Positions 8,723-16,774 of a stretch of DNA of 64,000 nucleotides are shown here, piece after piece. The stretch lies in contig NZ_CP193934.1 of the NCBI RefSeq assembly GCF_050859505.1, positions 2,046,001 to 2,110,000 of the forward strand. The letters run 5' to 3'. The stretch's first letter is position 1. Every line of letters starts with the position of its first letter. This DNA is from Marinirhabdus sp050859505 (lineage in GTDB: Bacteria; Bacteroidota; Bacteroidia; Flavobacteriales; Flavobacteriaceae). Made by a program: the position numbers and the translations under genes. A model generated the notes under the pieces. It worked only from the letters and a program-made list of their open reading frames with translations. It was not told the origin of the DNA and did no database searches.

Positions 8723-10357
8723 ATGAAACAGTTCGTTTTTCTACTTTCAGGATTTTTATTTTTAAATTGCGCTCCCGAAAAAATTTCGGCAGACCTTCTC
8801 GTTAAAAATGCTACCATTTACACGGTTACCGATGTATTTGAAACTGCAAATGCTTTTGTAGTAAAAGATGGGAAAATCCTAGAAATAGGTCTTAAACCCG
8901 AATTAGAATTAAAATACGATCTCAAAAAAACCTATGATGCCAAGGGTGCGACTATTGTTCCAGGCTTGATAGATGCACACGCGCATTTATACAATTTGGG
9001 AGTAACGAGACAGCAAGTAGATCTGGTGGGTACCACAAGCTATGATGCCGTTTTAGAACGTGTGAAAACATTTCAGCAAGAAAAAAAGGTATCTTACATT
9101 ACAGGCCGTGGTTGGGATCAAAACGATTGGGAACATAAAGAATTCCCTACAAAGAAAGAACTGGACTCCTTGTTTCCCGATACCCCCGTAGCACTTACAA
9201 GAGTAGATGGTCACGCTATGATCATAAACTCCAAAGCACTAGAACTGGCAGGAATTACAACGAAAACTAAAATGGACGGCGGAGAAGTAGTGCTGGATAG
9301 TTTAGGACAACTTACGGGAATTTTAATAGATAGCCCTATGAGTTTGGTTCGTACTTCTATTCCCGCTCCTTCAAAAGAATTTTCTATACAAGCGTTGAAA
9401 GATGCTGAAAAAATATGTCTGGAAAATGGCCTTACCACGGTTAATGATGCAGGTCTTAGCCGTAATATCATAGAACTAATTGACAGTCTTCAACAAGCCG
9501 ATGTACTTAAAATTAAAGTATACGCTATGGTGAGTAATACCGAAGATAACCTGGCTTATTTTCTAAAAAAAGGAATTATTAAAACAGATAGATTGCATGT
9601 GCGTTCGGTAAAAGTATATGCAGATGGTGCTTTGGGTTCCAGAGGTGCAGCGCTTCGGAAATCGTATAGTGATAAGGAGAATCATTTTGGTGCCATGATT
9701 ACGCCTTCGGATAGTCTGGAGCAATTGGCAGTGCGTTTAGCAAAAGCAGGATACCAAATGAATACGCATGCCATTGGAGATTCTGCAAATATTTCGGTAT
9801 TGCGAGCATACAAAAAAGCACTAGTAAATTATCCGGACGCCCGTTGGAAAGTTGAACACGCCCAGATTGTAACTCCTGTAGATTTTGATATATTTTCAAA
9901 AAACATCATTCCTTCCATTCAGCCAACCCATGCCACTAGCGATATGTATTGGGCCGAAGATAGAGTGGGGAGTGAGCGTATACAAGGTGCGTATGCTTAC
10001 AAAACATTACTGGATAGAGCAGGTATTGTAGTTTTGGGGACAGATTTTCCTGTGGAACAGGTAAATCCAATGCACACTTTTTATAGTGCTGTAGCCCGTA
10101 AAGATTTAAAAAACTATCCAGAGGGTGGTTTTAGAATGGAAGATGCGCTAACACGAGAAGAAACTTTAAAAGGAATGACTACCTGGGCTGCATATTCAAA
10201 CTTTGAGGAAGGCGAAAAAGGGACCATAGAACCTGGAAAAGCGGCAGATTTCACCATACTAGACAGAAATATCATGGAAGTCCCGGCAGATAGCATCCCG
10301 AAAATAAAAGTATTGGCTACCTTTATTAATGGTGAAATGGTATTCAGCGAAAAATAG
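8723..10357 (+). CDS. Amidohydrolase-3 family metal-dependent hydrolase, lipoprotein (YtcJ-like)
   Basis: 544 residues. A short type II signal peptide ends FLNC with Cys about residue 16, so the enzyme is a membrane-anchored periplasmic lipoprotein. DAKGATIVPGLIDAHAHL carries the first metal-binding HxH of the amidohydrolase barrel; GRGWDQNDW, TRVDGHAMIINS, VKVYADGALGSRGAAL, NTHAIGD, WKVEHAQ and LGTDFPVE are the ordered signatures of the amidohydrolase-3/YtcJ group. The C-terminal EGEKGTIEPGKAADFTILD closes the composite beta-sandwich. Natural substrates of this group are mostly unknown. It stands alone between a small membrane protein and a converging metalloprotease gene. Confidence 0.88.
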   Translation: MKQFVFLLSGFLFLNCAPEKISADLLVKNATIYTVTDVFETANAFVVKDGKILEIGLKPELELKYDLKKTYDAKGATIVPGLIDAHAHLYNLGVTRQQVDLVGTTSYDAVLERVKTFQQEKKVSYITGRGWDQNDWEHKEFPTKKELDSLFPDTPVALTRVDGHAMIINSKALELAGITTKTKMDGGEVVLDSLGQLTGILIDSPMSLVRTSIPAPSKEFSIQALKDAEKICLENGLTTVNDAGLSRNIIELIDSLQQADVLKIKVYAMVSNTEDNLAYFLKKGIIKTDRLHVRSVKVYADGALGSRGAALRKSYSDKENHFGAMITPSDSLEQLAVRLAKAGYQMNTHAIGDSANISVLRAYKKALVNYPDARWKVEHAQIVTPVDFDIFSKNIIPSIQPTHATSDMYWAEDRVGSERIQGAYAYKTLLDRAGIVVLGTDFPVEQVNPMHTFYSAVARKDLKNYPEGGFRMEDALTREETLKGMTTWAAYSNFEEGEKGTIEPGKAADFTILDRNIMEVPADSIPKIKVLATFINGEMVFSEK

Positions 10358-10397
10358 AAATTTATAGTTTCAGCGTATCAAAATTTTATTTTAATGG

Positions 10398-11156
10398 CTA
10401 TTTTCCTCCTTTAGCCCGCAAATCTGCTAAACAAAGTGCGTCTAATTTTGGAATGTCAGAATCCATAGGGTCGGGAATTGTACTAGGGATAGTGCTCGCA
10501 AAGAACATTAAACAGTCCTCCACAACACAGTGTTTGTTATTATCTGGATCTTCGTGGTCTGTATGAATATCGTCATTTAGAATATTCACTAAACCAAATA
10601 AGTGGCCAAATTCGTGTCTTAACGTGGTAGCTTCCACTAAAAATCTATCTACTTCCAAACCCTGCAATGTTTCTTGATATATTACCAGAGACGTATTTCT
10701 ATACGCCGTCCCTAATGTCACAGTAGAGCCTGTATCTGAAGATGCATTCCCATTGGCAAAAAATACGTAAATCGCAATTTGGTCGTCTGTAGTATATTGG
10801 GTGCGGTTTGCCGTTTCAATGTCTCTTATTTCCTGTGTACTGAAAGGTTCACCATCTGGTGGAGCAATTACAGTTTCTACAATACTAATGCCTCCTGGTT
10901 TCGTAATACGCTCATTCAAAAACTGTCTGAAGTTATCGATAGTACGCTGCTCTGGTCTAAAGCCGTTGCTATATACTATTTCTACCACAAGACTTTTATA
11001 AATATCGTCAGACAAAATATCCTCGGCAGATTCGCCCAAACCTAATAGATTTTCAGTTTTTGAATCGTCTAAAGGGGAGTCATCGTCTTTTTTACAAGAA
11101 GCAATAAGTATAAGAATAGAAAATAAGAGTAGGAATTTGGAAAAATAAGTCTTCAT
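10398..11156 (-). CDS. Zinc metalloprotease-like lipoprotein (metzincin/archaemetzincin-like)
   Basis: 252 residues from ATG 11156 (an in-frame start 8 codons upstream is less likely because it lies closer to the promoter). The lipobox gives Cys21 followed by KKDDDS. The zinc-site helix is HEFGHLFGLVN (181-191), a metzincin HExxHxxG in which the usual third ligand at +10 is Asn191. Downstream are His198, His201 and a C-x4-C-x-M (Cys210, Cys215, Met217) like the cysteine/Met-turn segment of archaemetzincins, plus a lone Cys242. It is probably an envelope peptidase of unknown substrate; the third ligand may come from His198 or His201. Confidence 0.75.
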   Translation of the reverse strand: MKTYFSKFLLLFSILILIASCKKDDDSPLDDSKTENLLGLGESAEDILSDDIYKSLVVEIVYSNGFRPEQRTIDNFRQFLNERITKPGGISIVETVIAPPDGEPFSTQEIRDIETANRTQYTTDDQIAIYVFFANGNASSDTGSTVTLGTAYRNTSLVIYQETLQGLEVDRFLVEATTLRHEFGHLFGLVNILNDDIHTDHEDPDNNKHCVVEDCLMFFASTIPSTIPDPMDSDIPKLDALCLADLRAKGGK

Positions 11157-11177
11157 ATATGTATTTAGTAATTTTAG

Positions 11178-11210
11178 CAAACATAACGCAAATATGCGAT
11201 TATGAACAAA
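11178..11210 (-). promoter_or_regulatory. Promoter of the metalloprotease lipoprotein gene
   Basis: On the minus strand TATGTTTG (11185-11178) is an exact TAnnTTTG -7 box, and TTTG (11210-11207) lies 21 bases upstream as the -33 box. The predicted start is about 15 bases before the chosen ATG. Confidence 0.6.
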
Positions 11211-11304
11211 TGGTGTCTTTTTTTAACGCTTTTTTTATCAGTTTCGTTTATAGTTGAATGCTACTTCCAAAACTTTTTCCTTTTTTAGGGATGAAATTTT
11301 GTAG

Positions 11305-12018
11305 CTATAAAATATTGATGTGTGTAAGCCTGGCTAAATAATCGAAGTTTTTACCTCTTTTAACAATTTCAAATGTAAATTCGTTTGCTTCGGCTAATTT
11401 TTGAAACAAGGTTTCGTGAAGGTATAACCAAGGAAATGGTGCTGAAGTCTCACCCTTATACCTCATGGTGAATTCCAACTCGCCATAATACCGCTGCTGC
11501 GGCACCCAAATGCTACCATCTTCATTACGGTCGTACATATATTGCAGATCGCTGGAGTCTATGAGTAGTTGTCCTTTAGGAGCTAAAATGCTTTTTAAAT
11601 GCTGAAGGTATTCTGTTGTTTTTTCAACCGTTTCAAAAATTCCAGTACCATTCATTAGGAGTAAGATGGTGTTAAAGGTTTCTTCAGTTACCTCTAAAAT
11701 ATTTGCTTGTACAGCGTTTTGAATCCCACGGGCTTTGGCGACTTTAATAGCACCTTCTGAAATATCTATAGCTTTTACTTGCAATTCTTTTTCTTGCAAC
11801 CAGAGAGAATGGCTACCGGCACCGCATCCCACGTCCAGAATTTTTCCCTGGCATTCTTTGAGCGCACGTTGTTCTAGTTTGGGCATTTCAGAAAAACTTC
11901 GATAGAGATAGGGAAGGGGAAGCGTATCGTCTTCACTAATGTTTGTAGTGGTGATGATGTCTTCGGTATAGTTTCCGTTGTGGTAGTCCAGAAGTGCTCT
12001 TCCTAGAATATCGGTCAT
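11305..12018 (-). CDS. Class I SAM-dependent methyltransferase
   Basis: 237 residues. Motif I ILDVGCGAGSHSLWL (about 60-74) binds S-adenosylmethionine, followed by VKAIDISEGAI (motif II, with the acidic residue that holds the ribose) and AVQANILEV. The FNTILLLMNGTGIFE stretch corresponds to motif IV and its neighbourhood. The C-terminal half (EDGSIWVPQQRYYGELEFTM) is of the kind seen in small-molecule methyltransferases. Substrate unknown. Transcribed divergently from the YkgJ-type gene; a tandem 7-bp repeat lies between them. Confidence 0.85.
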   Translation of the reverse strand: MTDILGRALLDYHNGNYTEDIITTTNISEDDTLPLPYLYRSFSEMPKLEQRALKECQGKILDVGCGAGSHSLWLQEKELQVKAIDISEGAIKVAKARGIQNAVQANILEVTEETFNTILLLMNGTGIFETVEKTTEYLQHLKSILAPKGQLLIDSSDLQYMYDRNEDGSIWVPQQRYYGELEFTMRYKGETSAPFPWLYLHETLFQKLAEANEFTFEIVKRGKNFDYLARLTHINIL

Positions 12019-12080
12019 TTGGTGAAATGGTTAGTTAGTGAATTGGTGAATTGGTTTTATAGTTATTCAACTTTTAAAAA

Positions 12081-12108
12081 TCATAAATCATAAATCATAA
12101 ATCATAAA
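12081..12108. repeat. (TCATAAA)x4 tandem heptamer
   Basis: Four perfect tandem copies of TCATAAA occupy 12081-12108, ending 10 bases before the -7 box of the plus-strand gene, in the place where its -33 region should be. Confidence 0.85.
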
Positions 12109-12118
12109 TCGTAATTTG

Positions 12119-12126
12119 TACTTTTG
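12119..12126 (+). promoter_or_regulatory. -7 box just before the YkgJ-type gene
   Basis: TACTTTTG matches TAnnTTTG exactly and ends four bases before the ATG at 12131, implying a leaderless or nearly leaderless transcript. No TTTG -33 box is present; the heptamer repeat is there instead. Confidence 0.45.
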
Positions 12127-12130
12127 TACA

Positions 12131-12625
12131 ATGGAAGAAATCCTCCAACAACTCCCACAAAAAGCCAAAGATACGCATACGGAGAACAAAAAGTTTTTCG
12201 CAAAGCTGAAGAAAAGGCCACCGAAACATTTGGATTCGCTTATGCAGGAACTGCACGATGCCGAGTTTGAGCGTACCGATTGCCTTAGCTGTGCCAATTG
12301 TTGTAAAACGACCGGACCTTTGTTTACAAATAAGGATGTGGAACGCATTTCAAAACATTTCCGGATGAAGCCACAACAGTTTATACAAACCTATTTACAA
12401 GTAGATGAGGATAATGACTACGTGCTGCAAAGTGTGCCCTGCACATTTTTAGGAGCCGATAATTACTGCAGTATTTACGACGTGCGTCCCAAAGCGTGTA
12501 GCGAATTTCCACATACCGATAGAAAGAAATTTCAGCAAATCTCTAATCTTACCTTAAAGAATGTAGCTATTTGCCCTGCAGCGTTCAATATTGTGGAGGA
12601 AATGAAGAGACGGGTGACTCAGTAA
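12131..12625 (+). CDS. YkgJ-family cysteine-cluster protein (putative Zn/Fe chelator)
   Basis: 164 residues from ATG 12131; the frame could open upstream only at a TTG. The family signature is CLSCANCC (Cys51, Cys54, Cys57, Cys58), followed by Cys104, Cys113 and the segment YDVRPKACSEFPH (Cys123), with a last Cys148 in AICPA. This spacing is that of the UPF0153/YkgJ group, thought to bind zinc or an iron-sulfur cluster; its biochemical role is not established. The sequence is rich in Lys and Gln at the N-terminus and has no signal peptide, so the protein is cytoplasmic. Confidence 0.88.
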   Translation: MEEILQQLPQKAKDTHTENKKFFAKLKKRPPKHLDSLMQELHDAEFERTDCLSCANCCKTTGPLFTNKDVERISKHFRMKPQQFIQTYLQVDEDNDYVLQSVPCTFLGADNYCSIYDVRPKACSEFPHTDRKKFQQISNLTLKNVAICPAAFNIVEEMKRRVTQ

Positions 12626-12696
12626 TTCAGTGGCAGTAGGCAGAAAAGTGTCTCCTATGTAGTAAAGTTATATCTTCTTAAGAGTTCATAATATAT

Positions 12697-14067
12697 CTAC
12701 TCATATAATAAATATCCCTTTCGCATCTTCTCATAAGCCTTCAGCCCTTCCTGCCACGTTTTTTTAATTTCGCGGGCGGTATAGCCTTGTTCAATTTGCT
12801 CTTGTAATGTTTCGGTACCTGCAAGCTTGGTAAAAAATGAATTAAAGAAGTCTTTTTTCTTTCCGTTGGCAACATAGGCTTCAATAAGCCAATCCAAATT
12901 GAGACTCTCCAGTTGTGGATAGTTACGTAAGTCTTTTCCATGGCACACTTCACCTTTAAACTTAGGGCTTTTTGAGCCTTCGTTGGATTGTGGGGTGAAG
13001 GTGAAATCATAAAATCGCTCTGGTAGAGACGGAGCCCCAAAAACTTGGAATTGCATATTGGTTCCGCGACCCGCACTCACAAAAGTTCCTTCAAAAAAGC
13101 ATAGGCTAGGGTAGAGGGAAATAGCAATAGTATTAGGTAAATTGGGTGATGGATTTACAGGCAACGAATAAGCTGTTTTATGAGTGTATCCTTCATTTTT
13201 AATTATGGTAATGTCGCAAGTTACCCCATTGGCCAACCATTTTTCACCATTAATCATTTGGGCATATTCGCCAATAGTCATTCCGTGTACCACAGGAACA
13301 GGATGCATGCCCACAAAACTAGCGTGTTTTGGTTCTAATATGGGGCCGTCAATATAATGTCCGTTGGGATTGGGACGATCTAAAATAAGCAAGGGAATAC
13401 CTTGCTCGGCACAAGCTTCCATTACATAGTGCAAGGTAGAAATATAGGTGTAAAACCTGGCACCTACATCCTGAATGTCGAACACCATAATATCAATACC
13501 TTCCAATTGCGCTTTGGAAGGTTTTTTGTTATTTCCGTAGAGAGAAATAATAGGCAAACCTGTTTGGGTATCTATGCCATCTTTCACCACTTCACCAGCA
13601 TCTGCCGTACCTCTAAAGCCGTGTTCAGGTGCAAAAACTTTCGTAATAGTAATAGCATTCGTACTCATATAATCTACGATATGCGTCTTTATAATTTTAT
13701 TATTTCCAGGTTGACCTTCCTCGAAAGTGGCAAGATTTTCTATAATTACACTGGTTTGGTTTGCTACTACGCCTACTTTTTTATTGTTCAATAACGGAAA
13801 GTACACACCAGGTTGTTCAGCTCCTGTGATAATATTGTTGTTCAAGCTGCCTACTTCTTCTAGAGACCCAACTTCCATTTCTAGCAGGGTTTTCTTTTTA
13901 GCTCTGTCTTTATCACGCTGTGCATCGGCTGTAATAGCTTCTCCTACTTGTATGATATCGTTTAGGGTACCTTCATCTCCTTCGTTAGTTTCAGTGTAGG
14001 TACTTCCGCAGGAAAAAAATGCAAGAGATAAGATTAATATGGTATTTTTGAAGAGTACTAACCGCAT
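12697..14067 (-). CDS. namZ: DUF1343 lipoprotein, NamZ-like exo-beta-N-acetylmuramidase
   Basis: 456 residues from ATG 14067; the frame extends further upstream but only there does a type II signal peptide appear (FFSC, Cys20). The domain begins with GVYFPLLNNKKVGVVANQTS, then TKVFAPEHGFRGTADAGE, LPIISLYGNNKKPS, MVFDIQDVGARFYTYISTL and LLILDRPNPNGHYIDGP, which are the ordered signatures of DUF1343. Members such as NamZ release terminal MurNAc during peptidoglycan recycling. The protein should sit in the periplasm or on the outer-membrane inner face. It is divergent from the LolC/E-type gene with only about 10 bases between the chosen starts. Confidence 0.88.
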   Translation of the reverse strand: MRLVLFKNTILILSLAFFSCGSTYTETNEGDEGTLNDIIQVGEAITADAQRDKDRAKKKTLLEMEVGSLEEVGSLNNNIITGAEQPGVYFPLLNNKKVGVVANQTSVIIENLATFEEGQPGNNKIIKTHIVDYMSTNAITITKVFAPEHGFRGTADAGEVVKDGIDTQTGLPIISLYGNNKKPSKAQLEGIDIMVFDIQDVGARFYTYISTLHYVMEACAEQGIPLLILDRPNPNGHYIDGPILEPKHASFVGMHPVPVVHGMTIGEYAQMINGEKWLANGVTCDITIIKNEGYTHKTAYSLPVNPSPNLPNTIAISLYPSLCFFEGTFVSAGRGTNMQFQVFGAPSLPERFYDFTFTPQSNEGSKSPKFKGEVCHGKDLRNYPQLESLNLDWLIEAYVANGKKKDFFNSFFTKLAGTETLQEQIEQGYTAREIKKTWQEGLKAYEKMRKGYLLYE

Positions 14068-14077
14068 AATTTTATTT

Positions 14078-15316
14078 GTGAATTTCGAATTTTTCATCGC
14101 TCGGCGCATCATCGCTGCCAAAGACCATAAAAGTAGTATTTCGGGGCCAATAATAAAAATTGCCATCACAGCAATTGCGCTCGGGATAATTATGATGCTG
14201 GTAAGTGTTGCCACCAGTATGGGATTGCAAAAAAAAATTCGCGAAAAAGTTTCAGCTTTTAATGGCGATATTATTATTACCAACTACGATACCAACCAAA
14301 GCAACGAGTCTCAAATACCTATTAGTAAAAATCAAGACTTTTATCCCAATTTCACGCAAGTAGAAGGGATAAAACACATACAAATTACCGCTCAAAAAGG
14401 CGCAGTTATCAGAACCGAAAAAGATTTTGAGGGCATTGTTGTAAAAGGCGTAGGAAGCGATTATAACTGGCAGTATTTTGAAGAATTTTTACGGGAAGGA
14501 AGACTCCCGAACTATACCGAAGCCGCTTTAAATGAAGAGGTCTTAATTTCAGAATACCTCGCCAATCGATTAGACTTAAAACTTAATGACAAGGTAGTTA
14601 CCTTTTTTATGCAAGAAGGGAACACTCAAAAAGCACGTCCGCGTGGGTTTGATATTGTGGGGATTTACAATAGCGGTTTTCAGCAATTTGATGAGCAATA
14701 CCTTATTGCCGATATACGTCACATCCAGTTCCTTAATAAATGGGAAGAAGACCAGATTGGTGCTTTTGAAGTGTTTGTAGACGATTTTGACAGCATAGAT
14801 GCTATTGGTGGACAGGTGTATAAAACCATAGATAGTGAGTTGGACTCGGTGACTATTCGCCAGAAATACGGGTCTATTTTTGAATGGATCGATCTGTTCG
14901 ATTTTAATACCTATCTCATTATTGGGATTATGATTTTGGTGGCAGGTATTAATATGATTACCGCTTTGCTCGTCCTAATTTTAGAGCGCACCCAAATGAT
15001 TGGAATTCTAAAAGCCATGGGGAGCAGCGATTGGAGCGTCCGGAAGATATTTTTGTACAACGCCATGTATTTAATTGTAGTTGGGCTGTTTTGGGGAAAT
15101 GTTATTGGCTTAGGACTGTTGTTAGCACAAAAATATTTTAAACTTTTCCCTTTAAATCCAGATACCTATTATGTAACCGAAGCTCCCGTGTATTTGGATA
15201 TGGGCTATATTCTGGCGTTGAATGTAGGCACCTTCTTGTTGTGTTTGGTAATGTTGCTAGTTCCTAGTTATATTATTGCCAAGATTTCTCCAGTGAAGGC
15301 GATTCGATTTGAGTGA
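14078..15316 (+). CDS. ABC transporter permease of the FtsX/LolC-LolE family
   Basis: 412 residues when started at GTG 14078 (VNFEFFIARRI), the point where family members usually begin; an ATG at 14039 would add 13 residues and overlap the divergent gene. One N-terminal helix (about 29-52) is followed by a periplasmic domain beginning KKIREKVSAFNGDIII, and three C-terminal helices starting near LIIGIMILVAGINMITALLV with the cytoplasmic coupling segment LERTQMIGILKAMG. The family extracts lipoproteins from the inner membrane for transport to the outer membrane. No ATPase gene is adjacent. Confidence 0.85.
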   Translation: MNFEFFIARRIIAAKDHKSSISGPIIKIAITAIALGIIMMLVSVATSMGLQKKIREKVSAFNGDIIITNYDTNQSNESQIPISKNQDFYPNFTQVEGIKHIQITAQKGAVIRTEKDFEGIVVKGVGSDYNWQYFEEFLREGRLPNYTEAALNEEVLISEYLANRLDLKLNDKVVTFFMQEGNTQKARPRGFDIVGIYNSGFQQFDEQYLIADIRHIQFLNKWEEDQIGAFEVFVDDFDSIDAIGGQVYKTIDSELDSVTIRQKYGSIFEWIDLFDFNTYLIIGIMILVAGINMITALLVLILERTQMIGILKAMGSSDWSVRKIFLYNAMYLIVVGLFWGNVIGLGLLLAQKYFKLFPLNPDTYYVTEAPVYLDMGYILALNVGTFLLCLVMLLVPSYIIAKISPVKAIRFE

Positions 15317-15813
15317 AACAATTTTTCTTTTAAATGGGGGTTGTTTTATTTGTCTCCAAGAAAACGTTGTTCCATTTCCTGTGAGGTGGTTTTGCCTTTT
15401 CTTGTGAAGTTCTTCCAATTAAGTTACAAAAAAGCATAGAGTTAGAATGATTGTTTTTAGAATAGTCACTTACATCAATAATTTATAGGAAAATTAAAGA
15501 TTTTTTGTATTAAGGTTTTACCTTTTTTGTAATGTGGTTGCTTATTTCTACAAATTAATTTTTTTCAAATTGAAAATTATAATTATTATTTACTAAAAAT
15601 ACAACTTTTGGTTAAAATCAATGATAGATAAAGTTAAAGTCTTGAATGCTAGCAATTGTTTAAGTTAAAAGAAAATTAAATTCTTAAAAAAGTTAAAGGT
15701 AATATACTGCGTGGTGGTTTTTATTTTTTTTTTTTTTTCTTCGCAGAGTATTTCAAAAGTTGCGCAACTTTATATGTATTAACTAACAATTATTAATTTT
15801 TAAAATTTACTTT
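15317..15813. other. AT-rich intergenic region with palindrome and T tract
   Basis: 497 bases, visibly more AT-rich than the flanks. It holds two copies of AAAGTTAAAG (near 15635 and 15693), a run of 15 T (15724-15738) and a 16-bp palindrome. I see no gene in it. Confidence 0.5.
15756..15771. promoter_or_regulatory. Perfect 16-bp palindrome, candidate operator
   Basis: AAAGTTGCGCAACTTT is a perfect inverted repeat 42 bases before the ATG of the orphan lipoprotein gene, in an otherwise low-complexity AT region. Its position suits a dimeric regulator acting at the promoter of the two-gene unit. Confidence 0.45.
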
Positions 15814-16482
15814 ATGAAAACAATATCATACTTTTTTTCGTTTTTAATTTTATTCCCAACTTTATACTCTTGCGCTAAAGAAACAGAGATTTCTGAAAAA
15901 TACGAGTTAACAATTATAGATGTCAGTCAATTTCAAAATTCAACATCAAGAGTTGCGAGTACGACATATAATCCACTTCTTTCATTACCTACATATCCAA
16001 ATAACGGAGCTTTTGTTACTTTACAAAATTGGAAGAATGATGAAGGAATTAATGTTAACTATCCTAATACAATATCTCCAATGATGAATAATGATTATTG
16101 GACTAACTATAATATTATTGAGGATATGAATATTTTTACTAGTGCTGAACTTAATGTTATAAATTCTTTAGCCAATGACATTCAAGCTGGATTTAGTGTA
16201 CAAGCATCGGTGAATAACTTTCAGAATGATATACAAAATCTCCCTTATTATGCACAAAAGCAAAATATGTTTAACGCTATAGCGAATGGACTATTAATGT
16301 TAGATAATGCATTTCCTGGCCAATATTTCCAAAATCGAAATCCTTGTGCCAGAGCAACAGTTGGATTAGTACTTGCTTTTGCAGGTCTTTGCGTTTCTGG
16401 TGCGACGGTAGTTGGTGCTGCAGTTGGTGCTGCTGGTTTTATTTGGGCTTCAGCTGAAATGGGTAATGCATGTAAAAGATAG
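15814..16482 (+). CDS. Orphan lipoprotein with bacteriocin-like glycine/alanine C-terminus
   Basis: 222 residues. A type II signal peptide ends LYSC (Cys20). The middle (about 30-170) is Asn-, Gln- and Tyr-rich and matches no family I know. The last 47 residues are quite different: Cys178, then a long Gly/Ala/Val hydrophobic stretch (VGLVLAFAGLC and SGATVVGAAVGAAGFIW) with Cys193, and a short basic end NACKR with Cys220. Such a Gly-rich membrane-inserting tail is reminiscent of bacteriocins or pore-forming segments, but that is inference. It is followed 3 bases later by a small membrane protein. Composition is more AT-rich than the surroundings, suggesting acquisition. Confidence 0.65.
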   Translation: MKTISYFFSFLILFPTLYSCAKETEISEKYELTIIDVSQFQNSTSRVASTTYNPLLSLPTYPNNGAFVTLQNWKNDEGINVNYPNTISPMMNNDYWTNYNIIEDMNIFTSAELNVINSLANDIQAGFSVQASVNNFQNDIQNLPYYAQKQNMFNAIANGLLMLDNAFPGQYFQNRNPCARATVGLVLAFAGLCVSGATVVGAAVGAAGFIWASAEMGNACKR

Positions 16483-16485
16483 AAT

Positions 16486-16683
16486 ATGATTAAAGTTAAA
16501 AGAATATACATTTTCGTATTATTTATCATCGTTTTAATGTTCTTGGGATTACAAATAGCTAATTTAAGGGATGTTAATTTTGAAGATGGTGGTAACTTAT
16601 TTTGGAAATTATCTCCAATTTATGCACCAATCTTAACTAGTCTTGCCCTATTTTATGTGCTTTACATAAATAAAAAAAGATAA
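16486..16683 (+). CDS. Small two-helix membrane protein, partner of the orphan lipoprotein
   Basis: 65 residues, starting 3 bases after the lipoprotein stop. A basic N-terminus (MIKVKR) leads into helix one (about 7-26); a polar loop RDVNFEDGGNLFWK precedes helix two (about 43-60), and the end is INKKR. Both termini should be cytoplasmic. Size, topology and tight coupling resemble immunity proteins of membrane-active toxins, but there is no family match and this is only a hypothesis. A strong terminator closes the two-gene unit. Confidence 0.6.
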   Translation: MIKVKRIYIFVLFIIVLMFLGLQIANLRDVNFEDGGNLFWKLSPIYAPILTSLALFYVLYINKKR

Positions 16684-16706
16684 TCCTTTTTAACAAATGA
16701 AGAAAT

Positions 16707-16744
16707 GACCTGCAACCGAAAAATCGTTGCAGGTCTTTGTTCTT
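16707..16744 (+). terminator. Rho-independent terminator after the lipoprotein pair
   Basis: GACCTGCAAC (16707-16716) pairs perfectly with GTTGCAGGTC (16726-16735) across a 9-base loop, followed by TTTGTTCTT. It overlaps the promoter region of the downstream cystathionine beta-synthase gene. Confidence 0.8.
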
Positions 16745-16757
16745 CATCGTACCTTTG
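16726..16757 (+). promoter_or_regulatory. Promoter of the cystathionine beta-synthase gene
   Basis: TACCTTTG (16750-16757) is an exact -7 box, with GTTG (16726-16729) 20 bases upstream as a weak -33 box. The -33 box lies in the right arm of the preceding terminator. The start codon follows 17 bases after the -7 box. Confidence 0.6.
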
Positions 16758-16774
16758 CACCTTCAAAATATCCT

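Noticed and set aside
8623..8817. Minus-strand frame with KTDSLKE repeated
   Set aside because: It overlaps the amidohydrolase start, has no signal of its own, and the repeat arises from two GAATCGGTTTTT words in non-coding DNA.
11020..11045. Plus-strand frames 10779-11045 and 10801-11001
   Set aside because: Both are antisense to the metalloprotease lipoprotein, with no motif or start signal.
15724..15738. T15 tract as a terminator of the permease gene
   Set aside because: No stem precedes it and it lies more than 400 bases after the stop; a slippage tract or AT drift is more likely.
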